Assembly: GCA_020722685.1 (NCBI GenBank)
Contig: DYKH01000140.1
Location: 1-13,195 of the forward strand
Reading direction: 5' to 3'
DNA from: Caldithrix sp.
Lineage (GTDB): Bacteria; KSB1; UBA2214; DYKH01
Length of the DNA: 13,195 nucleotides
Part shown: one piece after another, positions 1 to 5,811 of the stretch
Layout of the letters: each line of letters opens with the position of its first letter
Numbering within the stretch: position 1 is the first letter of the stretch
Translations under genes and position numbers: made by a program
The notes under the pieces: model-generated
Told to the model about the DNA's origin: nothing
Databases searched by the model: none
What the model saw: the letters and a program-made list of their open reading frames with translations, nothing else

Positions 1-57
1 TTGCCGTTTCATCATCGTGATCCGTTTGATCGGTTGCTGATTGCCCAAGCATTGTAG
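1..57 (+). pseudogene. C-terminal fragment of a PIN-domain (VapC-like) toxin, cut by the IS
   Basis: Frame 1 reads LPFHHRDPFDRLLIAQAL and then stops. In VapC-type PIN ribonucleases the segment HxRDPFDRLLIAQA lies near the C-terminus and carries one of the acidic metal-binding residues. It is normally followed by about 20 more residues (a strand plus TRD and F..Y motifs). Here the stop TAG (55-57) lies inside the first five bases of the IS3-family element, so the insertion created the end of the frame. The 5' part is outside the window. The family call rests on this short but very characteristic motif. The toxin would cleave RNA in the cytoplasm and be neutralised by a VapB-type antitoxin encoded upstream. 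The fragment is probably inactive, because the last strand of the PIN fold is missing. Confidence 0.7.
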
Positions 58-80
58 TGAACTCCAAAAACTGGACACAT
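53..80 (+). repeat. IS3-family left terminal inverted repeat
   Basis: Starts TGTAGTGAACTCC and contains TGGACAC. It matches the reverse complement of 1401-1428 at 19 of 28 positions, with the longest common block TGGACAC. Confidence 0.75.
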
Positions 81-130
81 CCGTAACCAACAACGTAGCT
101 CAGTGTTATTCAGAGCAGAGGAGGTTCACT

Positions 131-436
131 ATGACCAAAAGGCACACATACTCACCCAAGTTCAAAAGCCAGATAGTTTTGGAATCACTGCGTAGCGAGA
201 AGAGCCAAGCGGCTATCTGCCGCCAGCATGGCATCAGCTCTGACTTGCTCAGCCGCTGGCGACAGCAGTTTCTGGAACAAGCGCACCGGATCTTTGCTGA
301 TCCAGCCAGTCGTTCGGCAGAGCAAGTCCGCATAGCCGAGCTGGAACGGCTGGTTGGTCAGCTCACCTTTGAACTGGCGGCGGTAAAAAAACTCTCCACG
401 CTCTTGAGCTCCCCCTCGACCAGAAACGGGAGGTGA
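131..436 (+). CDS. IS3-family transposase OrfA (helix-turn-helix)
   Basis: A 101-aa protein that binds the IS ends and forms the N-terminal part of the OrfAB transposase. Residues 6-45 (YSPKFKSQIV... QAAICRQHGIS..LLSRWRQQF) form the HTH_Tnp_1 helix-turn-helix. Residues about 65-86 (RIAELERLVGQLTFELAAVKKL) form a leucine-zipper coiled coil used for multimerisation. The ATG at 131 is preferred over the longer frame from 41 because a strong AGAGGAGG lies at 117-124 and because 41 would fall outside the IS. Near the 3' end is an A7 run (385-391) suited to -1 frameshifting into orfB. The frame ends in GTGA (433-436), overlapping the first codon of orfB. Length and motifs are normal for the family. 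Confidence 0.9.
   Translation: MTKRHTYSPKFKSQIVLESLRSEKSQAAICRQHGISSDLLSRWRQQFLEQAHRIFADPASRSAEQVRIAELERLVGQLTFELAAVKKLSTLLSSPSTRNGR
385..391 (+). promoter_or_regulatory. Probable -1 programmed frameshift site, orfA to orfB
   Basis: Seven consecutive A residues in the orfA frame are read GTA-AAA-AAA-CTC. Slipping back one base gives AAA-AAA-ACT and enters the orfB frame, which stays open from here through the GTG at 433 (reading KKTLHALEL...). IS3 elements typically make the active OrfAB transposase this way at A-rich heptamers. No clear downstream stimulatory stem was identified by eye. Confidence 0.65.
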
Positions 437-1260
437 TTGGCATGATGGCGCAAGAGTACCCGGTGCGATTGCTGTGTGAGTTCCTGGACTGTGCCCCCAG
501 TGCATACTACTACCAGCCTCAAGGACGGGACGATACCGAGCTCCGGGACTTGATTGAACAGATCGCCCTGGAATTCCCCTGCTACGGCTATCGTCGTATC
601 ACGGCTGAATTGCGGCGGCGAAAGCACCTCGTGAACCACAAACGGGTGCTGCGCATCATGCGGGAAGAGGACCTGCTGGTGCAGGTCAAACGCTACGTGC
701 GCACTACCTTCAGCCAGCATGGCCTGGGACGGTATCCGAACCTGGTCAAGAACCTGAAGCCGGAAGGCCCTAACCACATCTGGTGTGGAGACATCACCTA
801 CATCCGCCTGCGTTCGGAGTTCCTGTACTTAGCGGTGCTGATGGACATCTTCACCCGCGCCATCCGTGGCTGGCATCTAGGCCATGACCTGACGGAAGAG
901 TTGGTGCGCACAGCCCTGGAAAGAGCCTTGGCGGTTCACCCCGCCCCGCGCATCCACCATTCCGATCAAGGGGTTCAGTACGCCGCTCATGGCTACGTCG
1001 CTCTCCTGGAGGCGCACGGAGTACAGATCAGCATGGCCGCCGTGGGACGCCCGACGGAGAATGCCTATGCCGAGCGGCTCATCCGCACTCTGAAAGAGGA
1101 GGAAGTGTACCTGAACGACTACGAAGACTACGATGATGCGTACCGTCGCATCGGCCACTTTCTCGACGACGTCTACACGACCAAGCGAGTGCACTCAGCG
1201 TTGGATTACCTGACGCCCGCAGAGTTCGAGGCGCTTCACTCAGTCCAACAGCTCGCTTGA
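433..1260 (+). CDS. IS3-family transposase OrfB (DDE integrase core)
   Basis: A 275-aa catalytic subunit that performs strand cleavage and transfer during copy-out/paste-in transposition. Residues about 50-85 (YGYRRITAELRR...NHKRVLRIMREEDLL) form the HTH_21 region. The rve integrase core follows, with the catalytic triad D120 (WCGDITYI), D178 (HHSDQGVQY) and E214 (RPTENAYAERLIRTLK). There are 35 residues between the second D and the E, the canonical DD35E spacing. The free-standing start is GTG at 433, which overlaps the orfA stop as GTGA and is preceded by GGGAGG. In vivo the functional form is more likely an OrfAB fusion through the A7 run upstream. The frame is intact with no internal stop, so the element could be active if its ends are competent. 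Confidence 0.93.
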   Translation: MIGMMAQEYPVRLLCEFLDCAPSAYYYQPQGRDDTELRDLIEQIALEFPCYGYRRITAELRRRKHLVNHKRVLRIMREEDLLVQVKRYVRTTFSQHGLGRYPNLVKNLKPEGPNHIWCGDITYIRLRSEFLYLAVLMDIFTRAIRGWHLGHDLTEELVRTALERALAVHPAPRIHHSDQGVQYAAHGYVALLEAHGVQISMAAVGRPTENAYAERLIRTLKEEEVYLNDYEDYDDAYRRIGHFLDDVYTTKRVHSALDYLTPAEFEALHSVQQLA

Positions 1261-1270
1261 TCGGTCAAGC
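1255..1270 (+). other. Small hairpin overlapping the orfB stop
   Basis: GCTTGA-TCGG-TCAAGC is a perfect 6-bp stem with a 4-nt loop that includes the orfB stop codon. It is not followed by a T-run, so it is not a convincing intrinsic terminator. It could still dampen transposase mRNA read-through or protect the 3' end. Confidence 0.35.
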
Positions 1271-1274
1271 CGGT

Positions 1275-1303
1275 TTGACTGATTCCCCTCGCTGATGTAT
1301 AAT
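1275..1303 (+). promoter_or_regulatory. Near-consensus sigma70 promoter facing out of the IS into the gene cluster
   Basis: TTGACT (1275-1280) and TATAAT (1298-1303) are separated by exactly 17 bp, giving 11 of 12 consensus positions at ideal spacing. The predicted start is near 1310. It lies inside the IS, downstream of orfB, and reads towards the right end. The only genes it can serve are those of the cluster starting at 1630. The leader of about 320 nt would pass through a small GGGG/CCCC hairpin (1304-1316), the right IS end and the intron domain V/VI structure. No other promoter this good was seen ahead of the cluster. Confidence 0.6.
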
Positions 1304-1400
1304 GGGGCTCGACCCCACGGGAAGGCGAGAGGGATCGGTCACCTGGCCGGTTCGTCTCGTCTTTCAGTTCTGGGCCGAATGTTGCTTAAGAAGGCCCAAA

Positions 1401-1428
1401 AAGTGTCCAATCAAAGGGGTGCACTTCA
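1401..1428 (-). repeat. IS3-family right terminal inverted repeat
   Basis: The reverse complement starts TGAAGTGCACCCC and contains TTGGACACTT, matching the left end 53-80 at 19 of 28 positions. It ends in CA at 1428. Confidence 0.72.
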
Positions 1429-1510
1429 AACAACGCTCCACCTAACCTCGTCCTGCTGCACGCCCACTGTCACGATGTCGCCCACTCGAAACGGTGTCCG
1501 TGACAATGAC
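1429..1510 (+). other. Unassigned stretch between the IS end and intron domain V
   Basis: No ORF with coding character and no continuation of the PIN toxin. A 7-bp inverted repeat (TGTCACG at 1469-1475, CGTGACA at 1499-1505) could be a distal stem of group II intron domain IV, which normally sits just before domain V. That is inference. The whole interval between orfB (1260) and the next gene (1630) holds the IS 3' end, the outward promoter, this piece and the intron 3' end, but no gene. Confidence 0.35.
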
Positions 1511-1598
1511 CTTTCGACTGAAGAGCCGGATGACGGGAAACTGTCACGTCCGGTTCGGGAGTGGCAGGGCGGTGGGCGACCGCCGCCCTGACCATAAC
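1511..1598 (+). mobile_element. Group II intron 3' remnant: domains V and VI (left copy)
   Basis: Positions 1523-1556 form a canonical 34-nt domain V. An 8-bp lower stem (GAGCCGGA with TCCGGTTC) carries the AGC catalytic triad. A CG bulge sits at 1547-1548, followed by a 6-bp upper stem (TGACGG with CTGTCA) closed by a GAAA tetraloop. Domain VI follows: 1565-1590 folds into an 11-bp stem with a GCGA tetraloop (1576-1579). The A at 1591 is left unpaired about 8 nt before a plausible ..AAC 3' end near 1598, as expected for the branch-point adenosine. No domain I or reverse transcriptase is present upstream, because the IS and a toxin fragment lie there. This copy is therefore a 5'-truncated remnant that cannot splice by itself. 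It lies in the leader of the downstream operon. Confidence 0.8.
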
Positions 1599-1600
1599 TT

Positions 1601-1610
1601 AGCCCGCTCA
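1601..1610 (+). repeat. 10-nt motif after the intron 3' end, inverted copy at 13097-13106
   Basis: AGCCCGCTCA follows the domain VI end here. It also follows the domain VI end of the minus-strand copy at the other edge of the cluster, where it reads TGAGCGGGCT on the plus strand. Beyond these ten bases the two sites diverge. It could be a shared 3'-exon target motif or a short 3' extension of the intron. Confidence 0.5.
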
Positions 1611-1629
1611 GATGAGAGGAGAGAAAAGA

Positions 1630-2757
1630 ATGTATAGCCTCGACTTTGACGATGTCAAGATGCGACTGGGTAAACCCTCATGGCAAGAACTTCCGTTTAT
1701 GACCAAGGAAGACTTACGGTCCAAATCATATGATCTTCGCTCCTGGCCGGGAGCCTTCCGGTGGTTTTCCTCCAGCGGTACTACAGCACTGCCGGTTGTC
1801 TATCCTTGGACAACCGAAGATGAGGAAATCGCTCAAAAAGCCCTTCGCAAAATCCATCCGCCCAGCGAGAGGATGAAAGGGGAGACAGGGCTCGTCATTG
1901 CCCCAACTGGGTTACCTGCCATGTGGGCTCACATGGATAGACAATTGCGTCATTTAGGACTTGTGACTGCTCTCTCAGGTGTAGAACCCAAGTCCATATT
2001 CAACCTGATAACACTGTTGAAACCCCGGGCCATGATTAGCCTGCCACTTGTTCTATCCCGTTTGGGTGAACTGCGCGCTGTGTTGCCACAACTACAGCGG
2101 TGTTCGCCTGGCATATTGTTTACAGGTGGTGATGTTCTCTCGGATGCCCGGCGGTCCCGCATTGAGAAACTCTGGGGTGCCAGGGTGCGTAACTTCTATG
2201 GGCTATCTGAGGTCTTCGGTCCAGTGGCCAGCGAGACTGACACTCCAGGCGTACTTGTGTGGCAAGTTGATGAGGTCTTTGTTGAGATACTGGACCCTAT
2301 CCAGAAAACACCTGTCCAGGAGGGTGAAACAGGTGTTGTTGTGATTACCACTCTCTGGCCACGCCCTGGAGCACTGGTTCGGTACTGGACTGGTGATTAT
2401 TTCCGTCTCATCAAATGGTTGACTCCTGGAAGCCCTGTTTGTCAGGTCTGTGGGCGGGAGCGAGTGTCGCTGCCTGGGCTGAAAAAGGGATTCTTCCCGG
2501 TGGACGTGGATAACGTCCTGCTGGCAGATCCAGTATCTGGTCTGGAATGGACAGTAGAAATGAGTGAGCATGAAGGTCTGATCGTGGTAGAGACTACACA
2601 AGATGCAAGCGCCTTTGACCGATTGACCCTCGAGCGATTACAAGAGATGTTCGATTACCCGATCCGACTGGTGCCTGCTATGCCGGGGTCACTAGATCGT
2701 TCTAATCCCAAACTGGGCGTTGTCGATTCGGGTCCTGTCTCTAAACGGGGGGAGTAA
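1630..2757 (+). CDS. PaaK-like adenylate-forming enzyme (phenylacetate-CoA ligase family)
   Basis: A 375-aa cytosolic member of the ANL superfamily, which activates a carboxylate as an acyl-AMP and often transfers it to CoA or another thiol. The ATP-binding loop is SSSGTTALP (47-55). The family signature YGLSEVFGP is at 180-188, GETGVVVITTL at 222-232, and the adenosine-binding YWTGD at 232-236. A Cys pair in CQVCGR (251-256) matches the CxxCGR found in PaaK-type ligases. A C-terminal segment near RSNPKLGVV occupies the usual lysine region. It is shorter than typical PaaK (about 430-440 aa), lacking roughly the first 35-40 residues. The ATG at 1630 is preferred to 1612 because AGGAG (1617-1621) lies 8 nt ahead of it. 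It is the first gene of the operon and ends one base before the next start. The substrate cannot be read from the sequence; it may load the acyl group of the final product. Confidence 0.82.
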   Translation: MYSLDFDDVKMRLGKPSWQELPFMTKEDLRSKSYDLRSWPGAFRWFSSSGTTALPVVYPWTTEDEEIAQKALRKIHPPSERMKGETGLVIAPTGLPAMWAHMDRQLRHLGLVTALSGVEPKSIFNLITLLKPRAMISLPLVLSRLGELRAVLPQLQRCSPGILFTGGDVLSDARRSRIEKLWGARVRNFYGLSEVFGPVASETDTPGVLVWQVDEVFVEILDPIQKTPVQEGETGVVVITTLWPRPGALVRYWTGDYFRLIKWLTPGSPVCQVCGRERVSLPGLKKGFFPVDVDNVLLADPVSGLEWTVEMSEHEGLIVVETTQDASAFDRLTLERLQEMFDYPIRLVPAMPGSLDRSNPKLGVVDSGPVSKRGE

Positions 2758-2758
2758 T

Positions 2759-3811
2759 ATGCATACCTCACTTCCGCTGTCCGAAGTTGTTGCCCAAGCC
2801 GTCGCTGGTCGTGGGCCTCTTCCACGGCCTCTGCAAGCCACTCTCAATGTCACTGGCCGGTGCAATTCCCGCTGTATGTATTGTGCTTACGGTAGTGTAG
2901 GAGCCACGCAGAACACTGATGTTTCTTATGAGCGGCTATGCACGATAATGGAAGAACTGGCTATGCTTGGTGTACGGTCATTATGTTTGAGTGGCGGCGA
3001 GCCGTTGTTGCGCTCCGATCTGGACCAGATTATCCGAACAGCAGTGAATTTGGGAATGGTTGCGACCGTCACCACGAACGGCACACTGTTAGATCTTGCC
3101 ACAGCGCAACGCCTGCATACAGCGGGGTTGTCGACGCTGGTGCTTTCCTTTGATTCATTCAAAAATGAGTTGTATCAGCAGATGCGTGGCATGCCGATTA
3201 ACAAAGCAAAGCAGGCATTTCAGACACTTCAGGCCTACCGTCGCGGCGCTGAGTGTATCCCGAGGGTCGTGATTAATGTCGTCCTGACCCGTTTGAACAT
3301 TGATCACCTGTTGTCTCATATTGATACGCTGTCTCAATTGTTGCTGCCGGAGGATCGGGTCACGATTCAAGCTTACCAACCCCCTTCCAATCTTCCGGCA
3401 GCCGATGACCCATTACGCTTCAGTCCCTCCGATCGCGAGCGTTTGGAAACCCTATGCGAAGCGCTCATATCCGCCCAAGCGCGCGGGGCACCTATCGGGA
3501 ACAACACAGCGTTCCTTAGACGACTGCCAGCATTTCTGGCCGAGGGGCAGATGCCTGCTGGCTATCAGTGCACAATTGGGTATTCTACACTATATATCAA
3601 GGAAAACTTAGACATTCATCCTTGCTGGCAACTTCCACCAGTAGGCAACTTGAATCACACCCCCATAGCACAACTGTGGCGATCGTCACAATATGCAGCA
3701 GCTCGGGCTCGCATGCTGGCGCTGAATTGCCGCAAATGTGCTCTCGTCTGCCACTCACCAGAGTTCTTAGATATGTTGGCAGAACTGGTTGGCTATGAAC
3801 CATTTTCCTGA
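2759..3811 (+). CDS. Radical SAM enzyme with a C-terminal five-cysteine SPASM/twitch-like domain (first of two)
   Basis: A 350-aa enzyme that should reduce S-adenosylmethionine at a 4Fe-4S cluster to start radical chemistry. The cluster ligands are C35, C39 and C42 (CNSRCMYC), and the SAM-binding SGGEP is at 78-82. The C-terminal part has C271, C289, C324, C327 and C331 (spacing 17-34-2-3) around HPCW.LPPVGNL and CRKCALVCH. This resembles the auxiliary-cluster region of PqqE/MftC/AlbA-type enzymes but with fewer cysteines than the seven of a full SPASM domain. The ATG at 2759 follows GGGGGGAG (2747-2754) and begins one base after the previous stop. The frame overlaps the next gene by 17 nt. 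No RiPP precursor gene or RRE-domain gene is nearby, so a peptide substrate is not supported. A sugar, lipid or aromatic substrate is equally possible. Confidence 0.87.
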   Translation: MHTSLPLSEVVAQAVAGRGPLPRPLQATLNVTGRCNSRCMYCAYGSVGATQNTDVSYERLCTIMEELAMLGVRSLCLSGGEPLLRSDLDQIIRTAVNLGMVATVTTNGTLLDLATAQRLHTAGLSTLVLSFDSFKNELYQQMRGMPINKAKQAFQTLQAYRRGAECIPRVVINVVLTRLNIDHLLSHIDTLSQLLLPEDRVTIQAYQPPSNLPAADDPLRFSPSDRERLETLCEALISAQARGAPIGNNTAFLRRLPAFLAEGQMPAGYQCTIGYSTLYIKENLDIHPCWQLPPVGNLNHTPIAQLWRSSQYAAARARMLALNCRKCALVCHSPEFLDMLAELVGYEPFS

Positions 3812-4934
3812 TGTCGTTCGAGCGCCGGGCATAACAATTGTCATCCCGGTCCGTGGACGGCTAGCATTGCTCCAGAAACTATTGGATTCGATAGTCGAAG
3901 CCCGAAATAGGGCTCCGATGGCTCTTTGTGAAGTCATCGTGGTCTGGGATGGGCCGGACGACCCGACACCCCAAATTAGTGACTTTTTCCAACGTACTGG
4001 TCTGTCAGTCCGTTGTCTGTTTGTCGAGGCCGGACCGGCGATGAAACGCAATGCGGGCATAGCTGCTGCTCGCACTGACGTGGTTCTGTGTGTAGATGCC
4101 GATTGCACCATTCATCAGAATCTTCTCAGAGCCACTGCCGATGCTTTTACATCTTCCGATGTTCATGCATTTGCCGTTCCTGTCGTGTTCGAATCGCCGA
4201 CAGGGTTACTGGAGGCTGCAACTGCCGTCATGCCTTACCGCCAAGCCTTCGGGTGGGCTAGTAGCCATGAGAGACAATGGTGGGTCCCTAGCGCAACGCT
4301 CGCACTGCGCCGATCTACGGTAGAGCGACTGGGCGGCTTCTGGTCAGTGGGACACGGTGCTGACCGTGGCGAGGACGTTGATCTTGGCTTACGCTGGACA
4401 AACCGCCTTGACAGCCCGGCCATCGTAACCGACCCCTCCTGTCCATCGCTACACGAGCGCGAAACATGGCGCGGCCCACAAAGCGCCTGCGAGCGTGCTT
4501 GGCGCTTCGGAACTTCCGAGGGATACCTCTGGTCCCGTCATCCTGCTTTCAGAAGGCGCCGAATCCCGCCCATCTTGACTATAGCCTTGGCGTGCCTGCT
4601 ATCTGCAGCGGTGTTTGGAACGCTCGGGGCCTTTGCTTGGAGGCCTTTGGTCACCGGCGTCCTTTTGCTCTGCGTTTGGATTATTACCGAGGTAATCCGA
4701 TTTCGTCGGTCGGGCCTTCGGCTGGCAGCCTTGCCCGCCGGCCTTTTGCTAGCGTTCCTGTTCGAAACTGCACGCACGCTCTCGCTATGGCGGGCTGGGA
4801 CGTTGACCGGCGGTTTATGGTTTCATCACAGGCAGCCGGCTGGCGAATGGCGTCTTCTGGCCCTGACTGGTTGGTTGCTGGCAGGAGTCGGCCTCGTGTT
4901 GTGGATGTTTCTTGTTTTGACTGCTGGAAGGTGA
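3795..4934 (+). CDS. Family-2 glycosyltransferase with C-terminal membrane segments, MftF-like
   Basis: A 379-aa GT-A fold enzyme. The N-terminal strand is TIVIPVRGR (14-22), the nucleotide/metal DXD is D101-A-D103 (CVDADC), and the catalytic GED is at 192-194 (RGEDVDLGLR). KRNAG (84-88) is the loop shared with the other GT2 genes here. After the GT domain come AWRFGTS (235-241) and SRHP (247-250), followed by three or four hydrophobic helices at about 259-282, 284-302, 312-326 and 350-376. The FGTS...RHP motif followed by a membrane tail reminds me of the mycofactocin glycosyltransferase MftF; this is from memory and needs a search. The ATG at 3795 lies inside the previous gene; TTG at 3789 is an alternative. 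It likely works at the inner face of the membrane on a lipid-linked or cofactor-like acceptor. Confidence 0.85.
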   Translation: MNHFPDVVRAPGITIVIPVRGRLALLQKLLDSIVEARNRAPMALCEVIVVWDGPDDPTPQISDFFQRTGLSVRCLFVEAGPAMKRNAGIAAARTDVVLCVDADCTIHQNLLRATADAFTSSDVHAFAVPVVFESPTGLLEAATAVMPYRQAFGWASSHERQWWVPSATLALRRSTVERLGGFWSVGHGADRGEDVDLGLRWTNRLDSPAIVTDPSCPSLHERETWRGPQSACERAWRFGTSEGYLWSRHPAFRRRRIPPILTIALACLLSAAVFGTLGAFAWRPLVTGVLLLCVWIITEVIRFRRSGLRLAALPAGLLLAFLFETARTLSLWRAGTLTGGLWFHHRQPAGEWRLLALTGWLLAGVGLVLWMFLVLTAGR

Positions 4935-4938
4935 AGAC

Positions 4939-5811
4939 ATGCGCTTTTCGGTTGTGATACCTACCAGGAACAGTGAGGAGACTTTAGAAGCCACTCTCGC
5001 TAGTCTGCAGGAACAGACCTATCCCCCTTATGAAGTCATCGTCGCTGATGGTTGTAGCACAGACGCAACGCGGCAGATTGCCAATCGCTTCAATGCTTAT
5101 GGAGTGGTCAATTCGGCCATCCACGCCGCTGGAGGGCGCAACCGTGGCGCAGCCGTTGCCAGCGGGGACTGGTTGGCTTTCATTGATTCCGACTGTTACG
5201 CTCCGCCGACCTGGCTGAGCACTGCGGTTACGCTGATAACGGAAAATCCCGATATAGTAGCACTGGGAGGATCACTCCGTGCATTACCCGTGATGAATGA
5301 GATCGAGCAGGTGGCAGCGGATGCCCTGCTGAAAGGAGTACTCCAGTACCCACAAGAACAACAGAGGTTCTTCACGAGATCGCTGCGCAGTGCACTCATC
5401 GGGGGCAATGTTTTTTACCGTAGAGACATTTTCTTTGCACTGGGTGGCTTTGACGAGCGCTTTGGGAATTTTGGTGAAGACATTGACCTGTTCTGGAGAA
5501 CGGTTGCTGCTTTCCCTGGCCGGATTTTGAATGATCCTCAATTATACGTGAGCCAGCATTTCCCTGCTACTTGGAGCAGTCTCTTTCGCAAATGGTACCA
5601 GTACGGTATGGCCTCATGTTATCTACAACGTTACCATCTGGGGCGGTGGCGAATTGACTTGACGCATTACCATCGTTTGGGCGTGGCGCTTTATGCTCTG
5701 GTGACCCAACCCGATCAGCGGCGAACCAATTTGGCACGTGTGGTTCAGATCATCGGTCACTTATGCGGTAAATACTGTGGGTCAATACGCTTGAGGGTGG
5801 TGAACTTATGA
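4939..5811 (+). CDS. Family-2 glycosyltransferase, soluble
   Basis: A 290-aa GT-A fold protein. FSVVIPTRNSEETLEATLAS (3-22) is the typical GT2 N-terminus. VIVADGCSTDAT (34-45) binds the nucleotide, and D83-S-D85 (FIDSDC) is the DXD motif. The catalytic acid pair is E180-D181 in FGEDIDLFWR, after GGNVFYRRDIF and LGGFDERFG. No membrane helices are seen, in contrast to the three GT2 neighbours, and a basic, aromatic-rich tail (LFRKWYQYG, about 215-225) could lie on the membrane. The start follows GGAAGGTGA (4926-4934) with a 4-nt gap to the previous stop. It overlaps the next gene by 4 nt (ATGA), so translation is coupled. The sugar donor is not predictable from sequence. Confidence 0.88.
   Translation: MRFSVVIPTRNSEETLEATLASLQEQTYPPYEVIVADGCSTDATRQIANRFNAYGVVNSAIHAAGGRNRGAAVASGDWLAFIDSDCYAPPTWLSTAVTLITENPDIVALGGSLRALPVMNEIEQVAADALLKGVLQYPQEQQRFFTRSLRSALIGGNVFYRRDIFFALGGFDERFGNFGEDIDLFWRTVAAFPGRILNDPQLYVSQHFPATWSSLFRKWYQYGMASCYLQRYHLGRWRIDLTHYHRLGVALYALVTQPDQRRTNLARVVQIIGHLCGKYCGSIRLRVVNL

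Larger units (their letters stand above)
53..1428 (+). mobile_element. IS3-family insertion sequence, about 1376 bp
   Basis: The left end begins TGTAGTGAAC at 53 and the right end finishes GTGCACTTCA at 1428. The 28-nt termini (53-80 and 1401-1428) are inverted repeats matching at 19 of 28 positions by hand, with the 5'-TG...CA-3' ends typical of IS3. Two overlapping ORFs (orfA at 131, orfB at 433) are in the IS3 arrangement, and OrfB has a DD35E catalytic triad. No convincing 3-5 bp target duplication is seen: GCAT lies to the left and AACA to the right. The right flank also does not continue the toxin gene. The element therefore probably sits at a rearrangement joint rather than at a simple insertion. 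The stretch between orfB and the right end is about 168 nt, long for the family, and carries an outward promoter. Confidence 0.85.

Noticed and set aside
1565..1590. The GC-rich hairpin in the operon leader as a terminator or attenuator
   Set aside because: It is followed by ACCATAACTT, not a T-run. Its place after domain V and the covarying second copy identify it as domain VI.
1295..1591. Open frame of 98 codons after the IS transposase
   Set aside because: It crosses the right IS end and the intron domain V/VI RNA, has no Shine-Dalgarno and no recognisable protein features; the RNA structures explain the sequence better.
3767..4111. Minus-strand open frames across the operon (this and many others up to about 139 codons)
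   Set aside because: They lie opposite genes with clear family motifs, lack ribosome binding sites and encode no recognisable protein; they are antisense shadows.
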